Part shown: piece by piece, positions 1 to 28,894 of the stretch
How positions within the stretch are numbered: position 1 is the stretch's first letter
Layout of the letters: each line of letters begins with the position of its first letter
From: Amoebidium appalachense
Taxonomy: Eukaryota > Ichthyosporea
Assembly (NCBI GenBank): GCA_963693365.1
Contig: CAVNZM010000010.1
Span: 3,100,001-3,164,000 of the forward strand
Direction: 5' to 3'
Length of the DNA stretch: 64,000 nucleotides
Notes under the pieces: model-generated
Databases searched by the model: none
What the model saw: the letters and a program-made list of their open reading frames with translations, nothing else
Told to the model about the DNA's origin: nothing
Translations under genes and position numbers: made by a program

Positions 1-106
1 AATGGTGGATGCCCCGGCACACAACAAGCACACCCTACGGCTCACACACGCACCCACACCTATCCACGTTTACTGCAGTCATTCTCATATACATAATTCC
101 ATGCAG

Positions 107-916
107 ATGCGCACTGAAGGTTCCCTGTCGCTGTACAAGGGCACGGTTGCCCCGTTGATCGGTAACATGCTCTTGCTGGGCATCCACTTCCCCGTCTTCA
201 CCCGCACCCGCCACTGGCTGCAAGCACAGCAACCTGACACCGCCTTCAATCCTGCACACATTCTCATTGCTGGTGCCGCAGCCGGTGGAGCAGGGTCACT
301 CATATCTACCCCTGTAGAGTTGGTGCGAACAAAAATGCAAATGCAGCGAAGGGCAGCGCTGGGGTCAGGCACGGGTACACAGGGGGAGTGGTACCGGGGG
401 TCTTTGGACTGCATGAGGAAGGTGGTGGCACGGCACGGGGTGAAGGGCCTGTACAGGGGGTTCACGTCCACCGTGCTCAGAGACATGCAGGGCTACGCAT
501 GGTTCTTTCTGGGCTACGAGGCTACCACTCATTTGCTGGCTGGGCCGGGGAAGACGCGTGCGGACTTGCAGTACTGGCAGGTGATGGTGGCCGGGGTGGC
601 GGCAGGGTTTGGGCTGTGGGGCAGCATGCTCCCTATCGACACGATCAAGTCCAAGCTGCAGGCAGACGACCTTGCAAACAAGCAGTACAGAAACACAATG
701 GACTGCTACAGGCAGACGGTGAGGGTGGAGGGCCAGAAGGGGCTGTGGAGGGGCTTCAGTGCGGCCATGTACCGGGCCATCCCCGTCAATGCGGCTATAT
801 TCCTGGCCGTGGAGTCCACCAGGCAGTTTGTCAACAGTGTGGATTTGGATGCATGCCGTGCAGAAACTGCCAGCCGCACAATAACGAAATGTGTGCATGC
901 AAATAGAAAGGTTTAA
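107..916 (+). CDS. Mitochondrial carrier (SLC25) family protein, 3' exon, partial
   Basis: This is the terminal exon of a gene that starts left of the window. A CAG acceptor ends at 106 and the frame stays open to TAA at 914-916. Two of the three carrier repeats are nearly complete. Their PX[D/E]XX[K/R] signatures are PVELVR at 311-328 and PIDTIK at 632-649, each followed by the usual short loop and a second helix (YRGF and WRGF motifs). Family knowledge: these six-helix proteins exchange metabolites across the inner mitochondrial membrane. The small residues around the signatures and the basic matrix helices suggest the amino-acid/acylcarnitine branch (SLC25A20/A29/A45-like), but the substrate cannot be read from this fragment. 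The first repeat is only partly present. The last 20 or so residues are polar and unlike the family. Confidence 0.88.
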   Translation: MRTEGSLSLYKGTVAPLIGNMLLLGIHFPVFTRTRHWLQAQQPDTAFNPAHILIAGAAAGGAGSLISTPVELVRTKMQMQRRAALGSGTGTQGEWYRGSLDCMRKVVARHGVKGLYRGFTSTVLRDMQGYAWFFLGYEATTHLLAGPGKTRADLQYWQVMVAGVAAGFGLWGSMLPIDTIKSKLQADDLANKQYRNTMDCYRQTVRVEGQKGLWRGFSAAMYRAIPVNAAIFLAVESTRQFVNSVDLDACRAETASRTITKCVHANRKV

Positions 917-16823
<15,907 letters not shown>

Positions 16824-17500
16824 TTGGCCGGTGGTCATGTGCCTCTTATCTCATTGGCTTAAGGTCGTGCACTGCATCTCATGGTTGGGTTATTGGTCAT
16901 GCAAAAACCATCTCCTGCTGTGCTTGCAGGTCATTCAATGCTTCATCTTGATTGGCCAGCTGTGAGGCAATTGTTTCGTTCTTATTGGCTCCAGGCAGCC
17001 ATATGCTTTACTTCACGTATGTATGCCCCGTGTCTGGGCCACCCAAATATTTATACGCGTATGGTGTCTTTGTGTACATTGTCTTTGTTAATTATATCTT
17101 CGAAGTTATTAGTGGTATTTTTATAATGCTATACCTGTTAACGGTGTTTTTGTTTCTTTACGGTGATTTGTTGTTGTCTCCCTTCTGGGCTGGCACCCAC
17201 GGTTCATCTGTCCCCAACCTACATGAATGCGCAGCCGGCAAACTGTCCATGCACGTATCTTAACCTATCTACATGGTTGCCCGACACACTGGTAACACCC
17301 CCCTACTCCCTGCCGCCCGGCAATTTGTGCAACGATCCATAGTATACAAGATGACGATTTCGTTTAAGACCCAAAAGAGCGCTGCATCAAGCGAACTTGA
17401 ATCTTTCTAGAAATTACTACGTTTGCGAATCTTTCTGTACACACTAGAGTGCTTGTGTGCAATCCCGTTTGCACTGTTACATGCACGCCTGCATGTGCAC
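16824..17500. other. Convergent intergenic region with repeated ATTGG motifs
   Basis: It separates the stop codons of the kinase-START gene (+) and the PI-PLC gene (-). Five ATTGG motifs occur between 16822 and 16990. The second half is AT-rich and presumably holds both 3' UTRs. No gene was seen. Confidence 0.5.
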
Positions 17501-19324
17501 CTAGTTGAACCGCCTATTGAACATGACAGCCACATCCAAGACCTTACTCCCCCTGTCAAAGAAATCCACCACCACAATATTCCCCATCCTCTTCCCTTGC
17601 CACAAGGTCTGCATGGCAAACGACATGAGTGCGTTATTTGCACTCACAGCTAGCTCACTCTCCAAAGAGTCCTTTGTGCTCGGGTGGCCAAGAATAAATG
17701 GTGCATTGGGAGTGAGTGTCCACGATATCTTCTGTAGCTGGTAGGTGGTGGTACTGCTGGATAGGATGCCTTGGGTGGCGCTTACCTGTGTGTGTGTGCG
17801 TGTGTGGGAATGGGTGTGTGTGTGTTTGTGTGTGCATGTGTGTGTGTAAGTGTGTGCTCGTGCTCGCTTGCATGTGCATGTATGTGCACGTGGGTGTTGT
17901 GTTTGATTTGGATGGGTGGGGGGACGAGGGAGGGGGCTAAATAGCAGGTTTGTGCCTTTTGTATGTGTAGAAGAATGTGCTACGGTGTAGGGATGTGATC
18001 TGTGTCTCTGGTATCCAACGGTACCATGTGGTTATTGAACAACACATAGGCATGTGGTTGGGTGCTCAGGAATCTTTATACCATACACCCACAGTAATGT
18101 GCCTTAGGTCAATCGATAAGAATCCGGTGAAACAAATTTGTGATTTGTGCGTTGATTACAACTTGGCAGTACACTTCCTTCAAGAAAAACAAAACAAAAA
18201 AAAATAGACCTAAACCGAACTCTCCCCTTCTTTCGTTGGTCGTTCCAAGCATCATTTCTTGTTACATCCTCTCCTTCCCTCTCCCCCCTCCCCCCCCCCC
18301 CCCCCCCCTCCCCCCCCCCCCCCGCCCCGCCCGCCCGCCTTCCCGCCCGCCCCAACCCCATCCCCGCCTTCGCCACTGCCCCTTCTTTCCTCCCTCCCAC
18401 CTCGATATAACCCTCTACCTCGCCTCCTCCCTCCCCTCCTCCCCCCCCCCCCCCCCTCCCCCCCCCACCCTTCCCCTCCCTCCTACCCCCCCCCCCCCAT
18501 CCCCTCCCTCCCCTGCCCATTCCCATTTCCCCATTTCTCTCCCACCCTCCGCCACCCTACACAGCCACCTGCCTCACCTCTAACCACACAGCCCTATCAC
18601 CTACCTGCCCAGCGTTATAGTTGATCATCCTGCTCAGGTCAGGTGTGTTTGCCCACGTGTTCTTGACTGCACGTGCATGCAATATCTTCTGGCTGTTGAA
18701 CTGTGCCACCACACTGGGGGCCACCACCACCACCCGCCTGTTTGCCTTCACCATCTGCCATATGGTCATACCAAACACATCCTTGGCATCCACAAGGTAG
18801 GCGCCAAGAATTTTGGTGATTAATTGTGCAAGCTGCCCTGCCTGTGTGTGAGTGTGTAGGATGGGTGGGTGGGTGGGTGGGGGGGGGGGGGGGGGGGGAG
18901 AGGGGGGGGGGCGATTGCGGCAATGGTTAAGGGAACTGCACTTCAAAAAGGATAAGGATCATGGAAATGGGGAGGTGAACGATATGGGGGTGTCTTACTC
19001 GGTCCGGGGATAGAAGGAGGGTATGGGTGCAAACCATGTCTTGCTTGTGAGTCGGCAAAGGGCAGGTGTGAGGTGTGGGACGTGCAGATGTGAGTAGGAG
19101 CTTGGCGGTGTAGAATGCATGTATGTGTGCGTGCACGCCTGCGATAGTGTGCATGCATGTGTGCGTGCGTGTGCGCGTGTGCATGTGTGCATGCTTGTGT
19201 TTGCATGTTGCGCATTCTCTGCTCTTTTCCTTTCTGAATTTGCTTATTTCTTTTCTTTTCTTTTCTATACATGTACATACCAGTGGCGGCTGCAGCTACG
19301 TTTGTGCGTGCGCGTGCGCAGCGT

Positions 19325-19388
<64 letters not shown>

Positions 19389-20086
19389 GGGGTGTGTGTG
19401 GGGGTGTATGTGTACACGGTATGAGCGTGTGTCTATGCATGCGGTTTGTGTGCATGTGCCTGTAAGAGCGTGCATGAGTACGTGTGTACGTCCCAGTGCG
19501 CTAGTGATGCCAGAAACCCACGCACCTCGTCCAGGGTCAATGGCCCACTTGGGTGTGCGGCCAGTTCGTTGACCTCCACCACCACCACCTCACTGTTCTG
19601 TGCCAGAAACTGCCTCACCTGCTGCAGCAATGCCTCCACAGTGTCCCCCACAAACCCGTGGTACGTGCGCCATGTGCGCGTGGGCCTGTGCAGACCTGCC
19701 TGGATATCCAAGTACCTAATGCCCCCTAGTAGCTGCGCATACACGTTGTAGTTTTGGCACTTTGCCCAGCGCGAGATCACAAACGGGTCAGCCCCCTTGA
19801 TGTTGGGCTTGCCCACCAGGTTTGAGATCCACGAAAGCACACCGTTTTGTGCCTTTACGTAGTCTGTTACGAACCCCAAATCACCCATGATATAGCTGTA
19901 GTCAGTGAAGCCGTATGCGCCACTGTTATGTGTGCCGGGCAGGGTGACTTGGTCCAGCCTCTTGTGGTAGAGAGACTGTCGCAGGTCCTTCATCCATGTG
20001 GGGTTGGAGTATGCTTCGCATGCCCCCGGCTGCACCCAGAAGCACAGCGCGGCAACAACCAAACTCGCCCATTTTTGCCCAACCAT
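17501..20086 (-). CDS. Secreted PI-PLC X-domain protein (PLCXD-like), complete, 3 exons
   Basis: The exons on the minus strand are 20086-19490, 18841-18605 and 17785-17501. All junctions are phase 0 and the product is 372 residues. Residues 1-25 look like a cleavable signal peptide (hydrophobic core, then GACEA). The X-box follows: LPGTHNSGAY carries the first catalytic His (H53), GGIRYLDIQ supplies the substrate-proximal Arg/Asp, and TYHGFVG supplies the second His (H143). The later exons provide KANRRVVVV, NTWAN and a C-terminal NIVVVDFFD strand, all typical of single-X-domain bacterial and PLCXD-type enzymes. There is no Y-box, PH, C2 or EF-hand. Family role: cleavage of phosphatidylinositol or GPI-type lipids. 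The signal peptide implies that it acts in the secretory path or outside the cell. It shares a short divergent promoter region with the gene at 20655. The last exon has no ATG and is easily missed by ORF calling. Confidence 0.88.
19325..19384. repeat. (TG)n in PI-PLC intron 1
   Basis: A 60-bp TG tract on the plus strand, which is (CA)n on the sense strand of the PI-PLC gene. Confidence 0.9.
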
Positions 20087-20654
20087 GAGTGCGGGTTTGA
20101 ATAAGTCGTTGTTTTGGTGTTGTTAGGCCCCTTTTTGCTCTGTTAACGCCTTGTAAAAGCTTTTTGAGGAGACAGCCGGCAGGCTGAGCCAGGGCCAACA
20201 TGGGGCCTGCCCGCCGGTGCCCGGGCGTCGGGGACTGAATGCCTTTGAAGAATATAGATTGGCCAATGGTAGTTGATTACTATAGGTGATCCAATCATAT
20301 GAGCTCGATGCGGGTTTGAGCCAATCAACATCGCAAATATCTTTTGGGCAGATCGCGATCGTGAGCTGTTCAGTGACAGTGTTCAGACAACGCACGTGCA
20401 CCCAGCTGATCAGGCTCAAGGCTTTGGCAGTTTTTTTCTTCTTTTTTTTTACCCGCTGACTGAGTTCTTCATACAACAATAGGGCTCGAGAGAGAGAGAG
20501 CAAAACATCAGAGCAGCGGATAATAGTTTATGTCACAAGAGCATCAATACATGTAACCCACCTCTTCTTTCAAGAGGCGACACGGCTTGCACAGCAAGTT
20601 CACCGCAGCACGATTGAACTCAAACGGCAATACGCTCTAGGCAATCCAGCCACC
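20087..20654. promoter_or_regulatory. Divergent (bidirectional) promoter region with four CCAAT boxes
   Basis: It lies between the start codons of the PI-PLC gene (-) and the C1orf131-like gene (+). CCAAT motifs in either orientation sit at 20258-20262, 20263-20267, 20291-20295 and 20321-20325. No TATA box was recognised. CCAAT clusters bind NF-Y-type factors in many eukaryotes. Shared use by both genes is inferred from position alone. Confidence 0.5.
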
Positions 20655-21994
20655 ATGGCATTAGTAAAGAAAGGTAAACCGAAGAAAAACAGTGTGGCCA
20701 CAGACGACGCGCTTGCACGGCGGCTAGAACAGCATGGTAAAAGCATCCCCAACCCCCCCCCCCCTCCCCCCCCCTCCCCCCTCCCCCTTCTCTCTCCCTC
20801 TCTGTCCACCATCCCCCCCCCCCCCCCCCCCCCGCCGCCCCCCCTTCCCCGGGCTCCCCCCATCCCCGCCCAACATGTACACATACGTACGGGGAAAGGT
20901 GGGTGTAAGCCACCTTTGTTTTTTCGTTGCAGCCACATACACGTAGCACAACATAAGTGCATGTACGGGTAGTTCATTTGCTCACACATCCATTACACAC
21001 ACACACACACGGCACACAGCAACTGCAAGCACGTAAGCACCAAGACACACCCGGACACACACGAGCACACATACACGTGCACACGCACACACACGTACAC
21101 CCACGCACACACACACCCATATTCACACACACATGCACGCACACGCACACGCACACACACACATAAACATGCACACACGTACACACGGTCACACGTATAC
21201 GCTTACACCGTAAACACTACACAAGCTTTCATAAACACATAAACACATACATGTACCCGTACACTCGTGAACACGTGACACACATACACCAGACACGAAC
21301 GCATACACCAGGCACGAACACAAACACAAACAACACACACACAAGCGCACAGAGCTTTGTTGATTCCCCTCGTATTTACTGAGCTCTTTCCCCAGGGGAG
21401 GCCTTTCTTGCTTCGTTTGACACTGGCCGGCCAAAAAAGCGACAAAGGCTGGACTCGGAGGTTGGTGCCTGCACTAGCAATGGAGGGGGGGAAGGGGGGG
21501 GGGGGGGGGGGGGGGGGGGGGGATAGGGGGAGGGGGGAGGGGGGAGGCCGGGAGGGGGGGGGAGAAGGGGGGGCTAGGAGCGGGACAGTGGGAGCGAGAG
21601 AGACAGGGAGAGAGAGGTTGAAGGAGGGAGGGAAGGAGGGAGGGAAGGTAGGGGAAAGTGAGAGAGGGGGAGAGGACGTGGGGAAGGAAAAGCGAGGGAG
21701 AGAGAAGTTGAAAGGGAGGGTGGGAGGCAGGGGTGGGGGGGTAAGGAGGGAGAGAGGTAAGGAGGGGGGGGGGGGGGGGGGGGGAGGGAGGAAGAAGTGG
21801 ATGAGGGGGGAGGGGAGGGGGAAGAGAGAGAGGGGGGGCGGGGGAGGGAGGAAGAAGTGGATGAGGGGGGGGAGAGGGAGGGGGAAGAGAGAGAGAGGGG
21901 GGGGGGGGGGGGGAGGGGTAAGGGAGATATGTGATGGAGGTTATGCTGTATTCTGGAGTGTTTCTATATCCGTACTCCCTCCTCCAACCTGCCC

Positions 21995-22032
<38 letters not shown>

Positions 22033-22354
22033 CCCCTTCTGCTGCAAAACCACGGGACACTGCTTAGATTTGTTTCACCTTGCGTTATCCCCACCTTCTT
22101 CCCCCTTTCTTGTCCCCCCCCCCCACCCCCCCCCTCCTCTCCAACCCTCCCCCTTCCCCCCTTTCCCCCTTCCTGCCCTTCCCCCCTCCCTCCCCCCCTG
22201 AGGACCCCCTTCCCCTTCCCCCATCTCTTCCCGGATACACACACCCTACCACCCGACATCCGCAACTGATGCCATCCCCTTGCCTTCGTTTCATTCACAC
22301 AGACGGACAACAAACCGGATGCAGAAATAAAAGGTATGATTGGATTTAAGAGTG

Positions 22355-22424
<70 letters not shown>

Positions 22425-22910
22425 CGCGCGCATGCGCAAACGTTGCACGGGTGTGCGTGTGTATGGATGTGTGCATGGGTGGTGCGTGCGTGTGTGCGTG
22501 CGGATAAGTGTGTCAGGGAATTTTTAGGCAGGCAGGAGGGAAGGGGAGGGGGAGGGCAGCGATAGGGGGGAGCAAAGAGATTGGGGCAGATGGTTCTGTA
22601 GCTGGGCAAGCAAGTGGGTGGGTGGTTGGAGATTAAGGAAGGTAAGTGTGGAAGTGGGGTGGGTGGGTGAAAGGGGAGGGGGGGGGGGGAAGGAGGGGAG
22701 GAGGGGGAGTGGGAAGTTTGCTCTGGTTGTGTTGTTAATTGCATGAAATGGCATTTCTGTTTTTCTTGAAAGTCTCCCGTTGTCTGTTCTGTCCCTCTGT
22801 GTGTTTGTGCTTGGCATGTGCACCTGACCTTTGGGTGTGGTCACAGGGACTAACAGCCTATGGGAGGATATTCTTGGGCCCTTAAATCAGCCACAAGAGG
22901 TAAATCACCT

Positions 22911-22942
<32 letters not shown>

Positions 22943-25900
22943 TTCCCCCCCCTCCTCCCCCGGCCCACTTGCCCAAGGCACCCGGTTCCCCCCTCCCCCT
23001 CCTTCTCCGACCTAGCCCATCTTATTCCCTTTCTGCCCGTAAAGCAACCACTGCTACTCCCATTTTAGCCGCTGGGCGGCGAGCCACATTGGTGACGTCA
23101 TTCTGTGCACAAATTCCATGACACCGTGTCGCCCTAAATGGGGCGCTAAAGGCTGAGCTGGGATCTGTCGTATGTCGACATCGGCAACGTGACACAATTT
23201 GATTGAGTCTCTCGATTGGTGAGACACATTTGAGAAATGTGGCTCTCTGCTGGTCAGTGCCCAGACGCTAAATTGGGAGAAGCGGTGGTTGGTTTTAGCC
23301 GCTTTCTGTGTGCCCCTACTCTCATGCACACATGCACACCAACCCTCAACCATGTGCACGCACTCCGTGTAATATTAGAGCACAACACACATCGCCCACA
23401 TTCCCTTCCTCCCCTCCCCACACCACACCCCGTGTAATATTAGAGCACAACACACATCGCCCACATTCCCTTCCTCCCCTCCCCACACCACACTCCGTGT
23501 AATATTAGAGCACAACACACATCGCCCACATTCCCTTCCTCCCCTCCCCACACCACACTCCGTGTAATATTAGAGCACAACACACATCGCCCACATTCCC
23601 TTCCTCCCCTCCCCACACCACACCCCGTGTAATATTAGAGCACAACACACATCGCCCACATTCCCTTCCTCCCCTCCCCACACCACACCCCGTGTAATAT
23701 TAGAGCACAACACACATCGCCCACATTCCCTTCCTCCCCTCCCCACACCACACCCCGTGTAATATTAGAGCACAACACACATCGCCCACATTCCCTTCCT
23801 CCCCTCCCCACACCACACTCCGTGTAATATTAGAGCACAACACACATCGCCCACATTCCCTTCCTCCCCTCCCCACACCACACCCCGTGTAATATTAGAG
23901 CACAACACACATCGCCCACATTCCCTTCCTCCCCTCCCCACACCACACTCCGTGTAATATTAGAGCACAACACACATCGCCCACATTCCCTTCCTCCCCT
24001 CCCCACACCACACCCCGTGTAATATTAGAGCACAACACACATCGCCCACATTCCCTTCCTCCCCTCCCCACACCACACCCCGTGTAATATTAGAGCACAA
24101 CACACATCGCCCACATTCCCTTCCTCCCCTCCCCACACCACACCCCGTGTAATATTAGAGCACAACACACATCGCCCACATTCCCTTCCTCCCCTCCCCA
24201 CACCACACCCCGTGTAATATTAGAGCACAACACACATCGCCCACATTCCCTTCCTCCCCTCCCCACACCACACCCCGTGTAATATTAGAGCACAACACAC
24301 ATCGCCCACATTCCCTTCCTCCCCCTCCCCACACCACACTCCGTGTAATATTAGAGCACAACACACATCGCCCACATTCCCTTCCTCCCCTCCCCACACC
24401 ACACCCCGTGTAATATTAGAGCACAACACACATCGCCCACATTCCCTTCCTCCCCTCCCCACACCACACCCCGTGTAATATTAGAGCACAACACACATCG
24501 CCCACATTCCCTTCCTCCCCTCCCCACACCACACCCCGTGTAATATTAGAGCACAACACACATCGCCCACATTCCCTTCCTCCTCTCCCCACACCACACC
24601 CCGTGTAATATTAGAGCACAACACACATCGCCCACATTCCCTTCCTCCCCTCCCCACACCACACTCCGTGTAATATTAGAGCACAACACACATCGCCCAC
24701 ATTCCCTTCCTCCCCTCCCCACACCACCACCCCCACCCACCCACCCTTCCCCCCTCCCCCTCTTTTCCTGCCCTCCCCTTCTCCACCCCCTCCCTCCTCC
24801 AACCACCACCACACACCCTCATCACGGATAACTTCATTTACATCGTGCTCCATGGACCATCCCCCGTCCCCTCCCCTCCCCCCCCCCCCCCCCTCTCCCC
24901 TCACCCCAGCCCTTCGTCCGTCCCTCACATTGCTTTTGTCTCAGAAAGCACCCACGGCACCAGGCAGGCCTGGGCCCAAAGTTGTGGATGCCACGGGGTA
25001 TGGCAGTCGGCCAATCACAGAGCCCACAGAGAAGAAGGCAAAGTTCCTGTTTCTGGTGGGTGCCCTAGTGTGTGGCTGAAGGGTGGCGGGGGAAGGGGAC
25101 GGATAAGGGTGCAGGAACCATGTATGGTGGTTGCGTGTGTGTGTGTGTTGCAGGGAGGGCCTGGGGGGTGGGGTGGAGGGGGAGGGGAGGGGAGGGGGGG
25201 GGGAGGGGGGGGGGGGGAAGGGGGAGGGGGGAGAGGGGGGAGAGGCAGGGGAAGTGAGCGGCGGCGGTGGCGGTGGTGGTAGTAGGAGAAGGGGGGGGGG
25301 GGGGGGGGGGGGGGGGGGCTAGGCAGAACGGCGTGTCTGCTTTTTGTGTGAGCACATGACCTCCCCCCCCCCCCCCCACCTCCCCCCCCCCCCCAGTTTT
25401 TTTTGGGGGGGCTGATTATGACGGAGAAGGTGCAAGGTTAGAGAGTTGGTGTGTGAGCTTTGTGTGTGTGTGCAGGGAGGCTTTAGAGACTGGGAGGGGA
25501 AGGAGGGACTCAGGTGTGCATGAGCAATGAGGGGACTCGGTTGCGTGGAAGCAATGAAGGGACACATGGAACGAACGTGTGTCTGGAAGGGACTTCAGTG
25601 CCATGCATGCCACGTCATGACTCTCTATATCCTCCCCCCCCCCCCCCCCCCCCCCCCCCCCACCAGCCACCGACCCACCCACCCACCCACCCACCCACCC
25701 ACCCCTCTCTCCGTCTCCCCCCCCACCACCACCATCTCTTCCTCCTCTCCTCTTTACCCCCTTCATGCCACCACCCCATGCAGTCAGGCAAGGTCACAGA
25801 TCTGAATAAGGCCGACCAACCACCACCACAGTTCCGGCGCAAGAGGTATGTGCCTTGTGATAAATATAGCAGCCTGGTCTAAATATAGCAGCCTGGTCAA

Positions 25901-26579
25901 AATATAGCAGTGTGGTATAATATAGCAGCCTGGTCTAAATAGAGCAGCCTGGTCTGAATATTGCAGCCATATCTAAATATAACAGTCTGGTCTAAATATA
26001 GCAGCCTGATCTAAATATAGCAGCTTGATCTAAATACAGCAGCCTTGTCTATATGTATAAGTATGGTATCAATGCAGCATTGTCTATATGTATAAGTATG
26101 GTATCAATGCAGCATTGTCTATATGTATAAGTATGGTATCAATGCAGCATTGTCTATATGTATAAGTATGGTATCAATGCAGCATTGTGCGCACTGCAGC
26201 AGAGAATGCCGCTACGTATTCCCCCACCTGCCCACTCCCCTCCCCCCCCCCCCTCCCCCCTCCCCCCTCCCCCCCAAAACCCTTGAGCTTCCAGGGGCTC
26301 ATCCTCTTGTGGGTCATATACATTGCTGTGCTTTGAGCACAATCTTGTGTGCATGCATATTTGGGCAATCTTATCGCCTTACCAGTTACGGCACGGCCTT
26401 TCTTCTTCTTTTTTGCAATGCATTGCCAAATATAGAAGTGCTGGGCAAAGGTGCCATCTATTTTTGAATCCTGACGGTGGCCTGCAGGCCACCACCACGG
26501 CAGCCCAGTCTGATGGAGTCTGTGGCCCAGGAGGTCGAGGCATTGGGTGCGTGCAGCAAACCTACCCCCCCCCCCCCAT

Positions 26580-26661
<82 letters not shown>

Positions 26662-26724
26662 CACGCACACACACGCGTGCACACACACACGCACACATGC
26701 ACACGTGCGTGTGCGCGCACGCAC

Positions 26725-26786
<62 letters not shown>

Positions 26787-26851
26787 ATGTACCACACACA
26801 CACCTTTGCACGCGCACTTCACAAACACACACACACACACGAATCCAGTTT

Positions 26852-26935
<84 letters not shown>

Positions 26936-26972
26936 CCATTTGCATGCGCACTTCTGAACACCGGTCCTTGCT

Positions 26973-27003
<31 letters not shown>

Positions 27004-27555
27004 TCCGGAGTATCATACGTGCATCGAGTGGCCACGCATATTCATAACGTGAGGGGGCACTGCAGGTGCATCGACACTGACGGGCAAAGCAAAAAAGCAC
27101 CACGAGGCGCTGATGCTGGCTAAGCTGGGGGCTAAGGTGCGTTTATGGGCTCTGTTATACTGCTTGCATGCTTTGTTCATGTTGTTCTCTTTTAACCTTT
27201 ATGTGTTCATGTATTTTTTATTTTGGCTGCTTTCTTCTTGCATCCATCAAAGTTTTTTTTTCATTTCTTGGCTTTCGTTTCCCCCCTTTTCTTTCTTTTT
27301 TTTGTGGGGGGGTGGGGGATCCTGATTGATAAGCTGCTTAAGCATGAGTGATTGTGGTGACGAATGATCAAACCGAAAAGGACGGGCACGGCTTTGGCGT
27401 AGCAATGGTCTGTATGCGGGTGTCGCATATATATCTGGTCATGAAGGGGCTGATTGGTGTGAGTTCTGACTGGGTGGGTCGTTGTCAATTTAAGCCCCAA
27501 CCAATGTGGCTACTTGATTCGGCGAGTTTGGGGTCAGGGGTACGAGGGAAGGGGT

Positions 27556-27603
<48 letters not shown>

Positions 27604-27875
27604 GGGGGGGGGGGAGGGGGGGGGGGGGAGGGGGGACGGACGGACGGACGGACGGACGGAGCTTGAGGGACGGCCGGGAGGGACGGGAGGGAGAGAGAGA
27701 AGGTGTGAAGGGCAGGGCAGGGGGGAGGGGAGTCTCTTATGTAAAGTTATGCTGAGTGTCGGGTTTTTGCAGATGCCCAAGCGTGCCACGGTGCCCATGG
27801 TGGAACACATGCGCCATCTGGCCAAGGTCGAGAAGAAGGAGGCACGCCTTAGAGAAGAGGTCCGTGCAACCTGCC

Positions 27876-27930
<55 letters not shown>

Positions 27931-28189
27931 ACACACACCGACATACAAAAAAAAAAAAAAAAAAAAAAAAACCCAAAAATTCTTCCCCTTTTTCTTCCTC
28001 GTTCCGATGGCAACACACTTTTAATAGTTAAGCACTTAAAACAACTGAGGGCTGTAGGAGTGACGAATGGCCCCCTTTTGTCTCCGCATGTTTCTTGTTA
28101 TAATCATCGTGGTTATTGAAATTGTTACAACCGACTCAATGTTGAGCTTGTCGTCTTTGAGGGAGGGTTGGGGGCGGGGGGAGGGAGGT

Positions 28190-28271
<82 letters not shown>

Positions 28272-28730
28272 GGGGGGGGGGGGGGATGGGGGGGTGGGGT
28301 GGGGGGGGGGGGGGGGGGTGAGTGCACACACTACAAAAGGGAAAATGTGGTCACGTGCTTTGTCTGTATTTTCCACATGACACTGACCCAAACATTCATT
28401 CCCCTTGGCTTACACATGCACCTAGATTCGCACCTACTCCTGCACACAAAGACACTCACATGTGCATGCACCGGCACACGCACACACGTCTACGCCCGCA
28501 CGTGCACTTACATCCTCCCACACACACACGTGGGCACACAGGAGGGGGCCATGGGGTGGCGGGGCAAGTCGCAGGTAGGCAGCAAGGAGACGAAGGTGGC
28601 CAAGAAGGGGGCCAAGTCACGTGACCGGGGGCTCAACCCATTGGGCATGGCCGGCACATACGTCAAGGGCACACTGCACGTGCGGCAGGACCTGATACAG
28701 AGTGTGGGGAAGAAGAAGAAGAAGAAGTAA
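20655..28730 (+). CDS. Basic nucleolar-type protein, C1orf131/DUF4602-like (10 exons)
   Basis: The exons are 20655-20736, 21396-21460, 22303-22333, 22847-22899, 24945-25055, 25784-25845, 26488-26546, 27066-27136, 27773-27859 and 28542-28730. Phases all match and the product is 269 residues. The start ATG sits in GCCACCATGG, a full Kozak context. The protein is lysine-rich, with NLS-like RPKKRQR, FRRKR and a terminal run of six lysines. The C-terminal half has MLAKLGAKMPKRATVP followed by a charged helix and a final GTYVKGTLHVRQDLI. This pattern resembles DUF4602 proteins (human C1orf131, a small-subunit processome factor), which have an LGAKPPK-type motif and end in a GxxxxGxLxLxxxDI-type strand. 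The assignment comes from motif memory, not from a search. If correct, the role is early ribosomal small-subunit assembly in the nucleolus. The exon 9 donor (GTCCGT) is weak. Confidence 0.7.
21480..22210. repeat. Intron 2: G/purine-rich 5' half, C/pyrimidine-rich 3' half
   Basis: Bases 21480-21925 are almost all G and A on the sense strand, and 21965-22210 are mostly C and T. The halves are complementary in composition and could pair within the transcript. Confidence 0.8.
23365..24730. repeat. 65-bp minisatellite, about 21 copies
   Basis: Each unit starts CCGTGTAATATTAGAGCACA and ends in a pyrimidine-rich CCCTCCCCACACCACAC stretch. Copies are nearly identical. The differences are a C/T at the unit boundary, one extra C near 24322 and one T near 24584. 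The array occupies most of intron 4 of the C1orf131-like gene. There are no spacers, so it is not a CRISPR. Confidence 0.97.
25860..26050. repeat. 20-bp AT-rich tandem repeat
   Basis: About nine degenerate copies of AAATATAGCAGCCTGGTCT, starting about 15 bp downstream of the exon 6 donor. Confidence 0.85.
26046..26190. repeat. 35-bp tandem repeat, 4 copies
   Basis: The unit TCTATATGTATAAGTATGGT plus ATCAATGCAGCATTG repeats with almost no divergence, directly after the 20-bp array. Confidence 0.9.
26580..26935. repeat. Three (CA)n tracts in intron 7
   Basis: Pure CA at about 26582-26660, 26728-26784 and 26855-26934, separated by CA/CG-rich DNA. Confidence 0.92.
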
Positions 28731-28771
28731 AGGGGGTGTGCTGCTTTGCTAATGTGTATTTTGCGGTTTTC

Positions 28772-28825
<54 letters not shown>

Positions 28826-28839
28826 GATTCGTGTGTGTG

Positions 28840-28894
<55 letters not shown>

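Noticed and set aside
365-898. Antisense 177-residue ORF over the carrier exon
   Set aside because: A shadow of a GC-rich coding exon with no independent support.
23365-24730. Possible CRISPR array
   Set aside because: The 65-bp units abut with no unique spacers, and the region is a eukaryotic intron.
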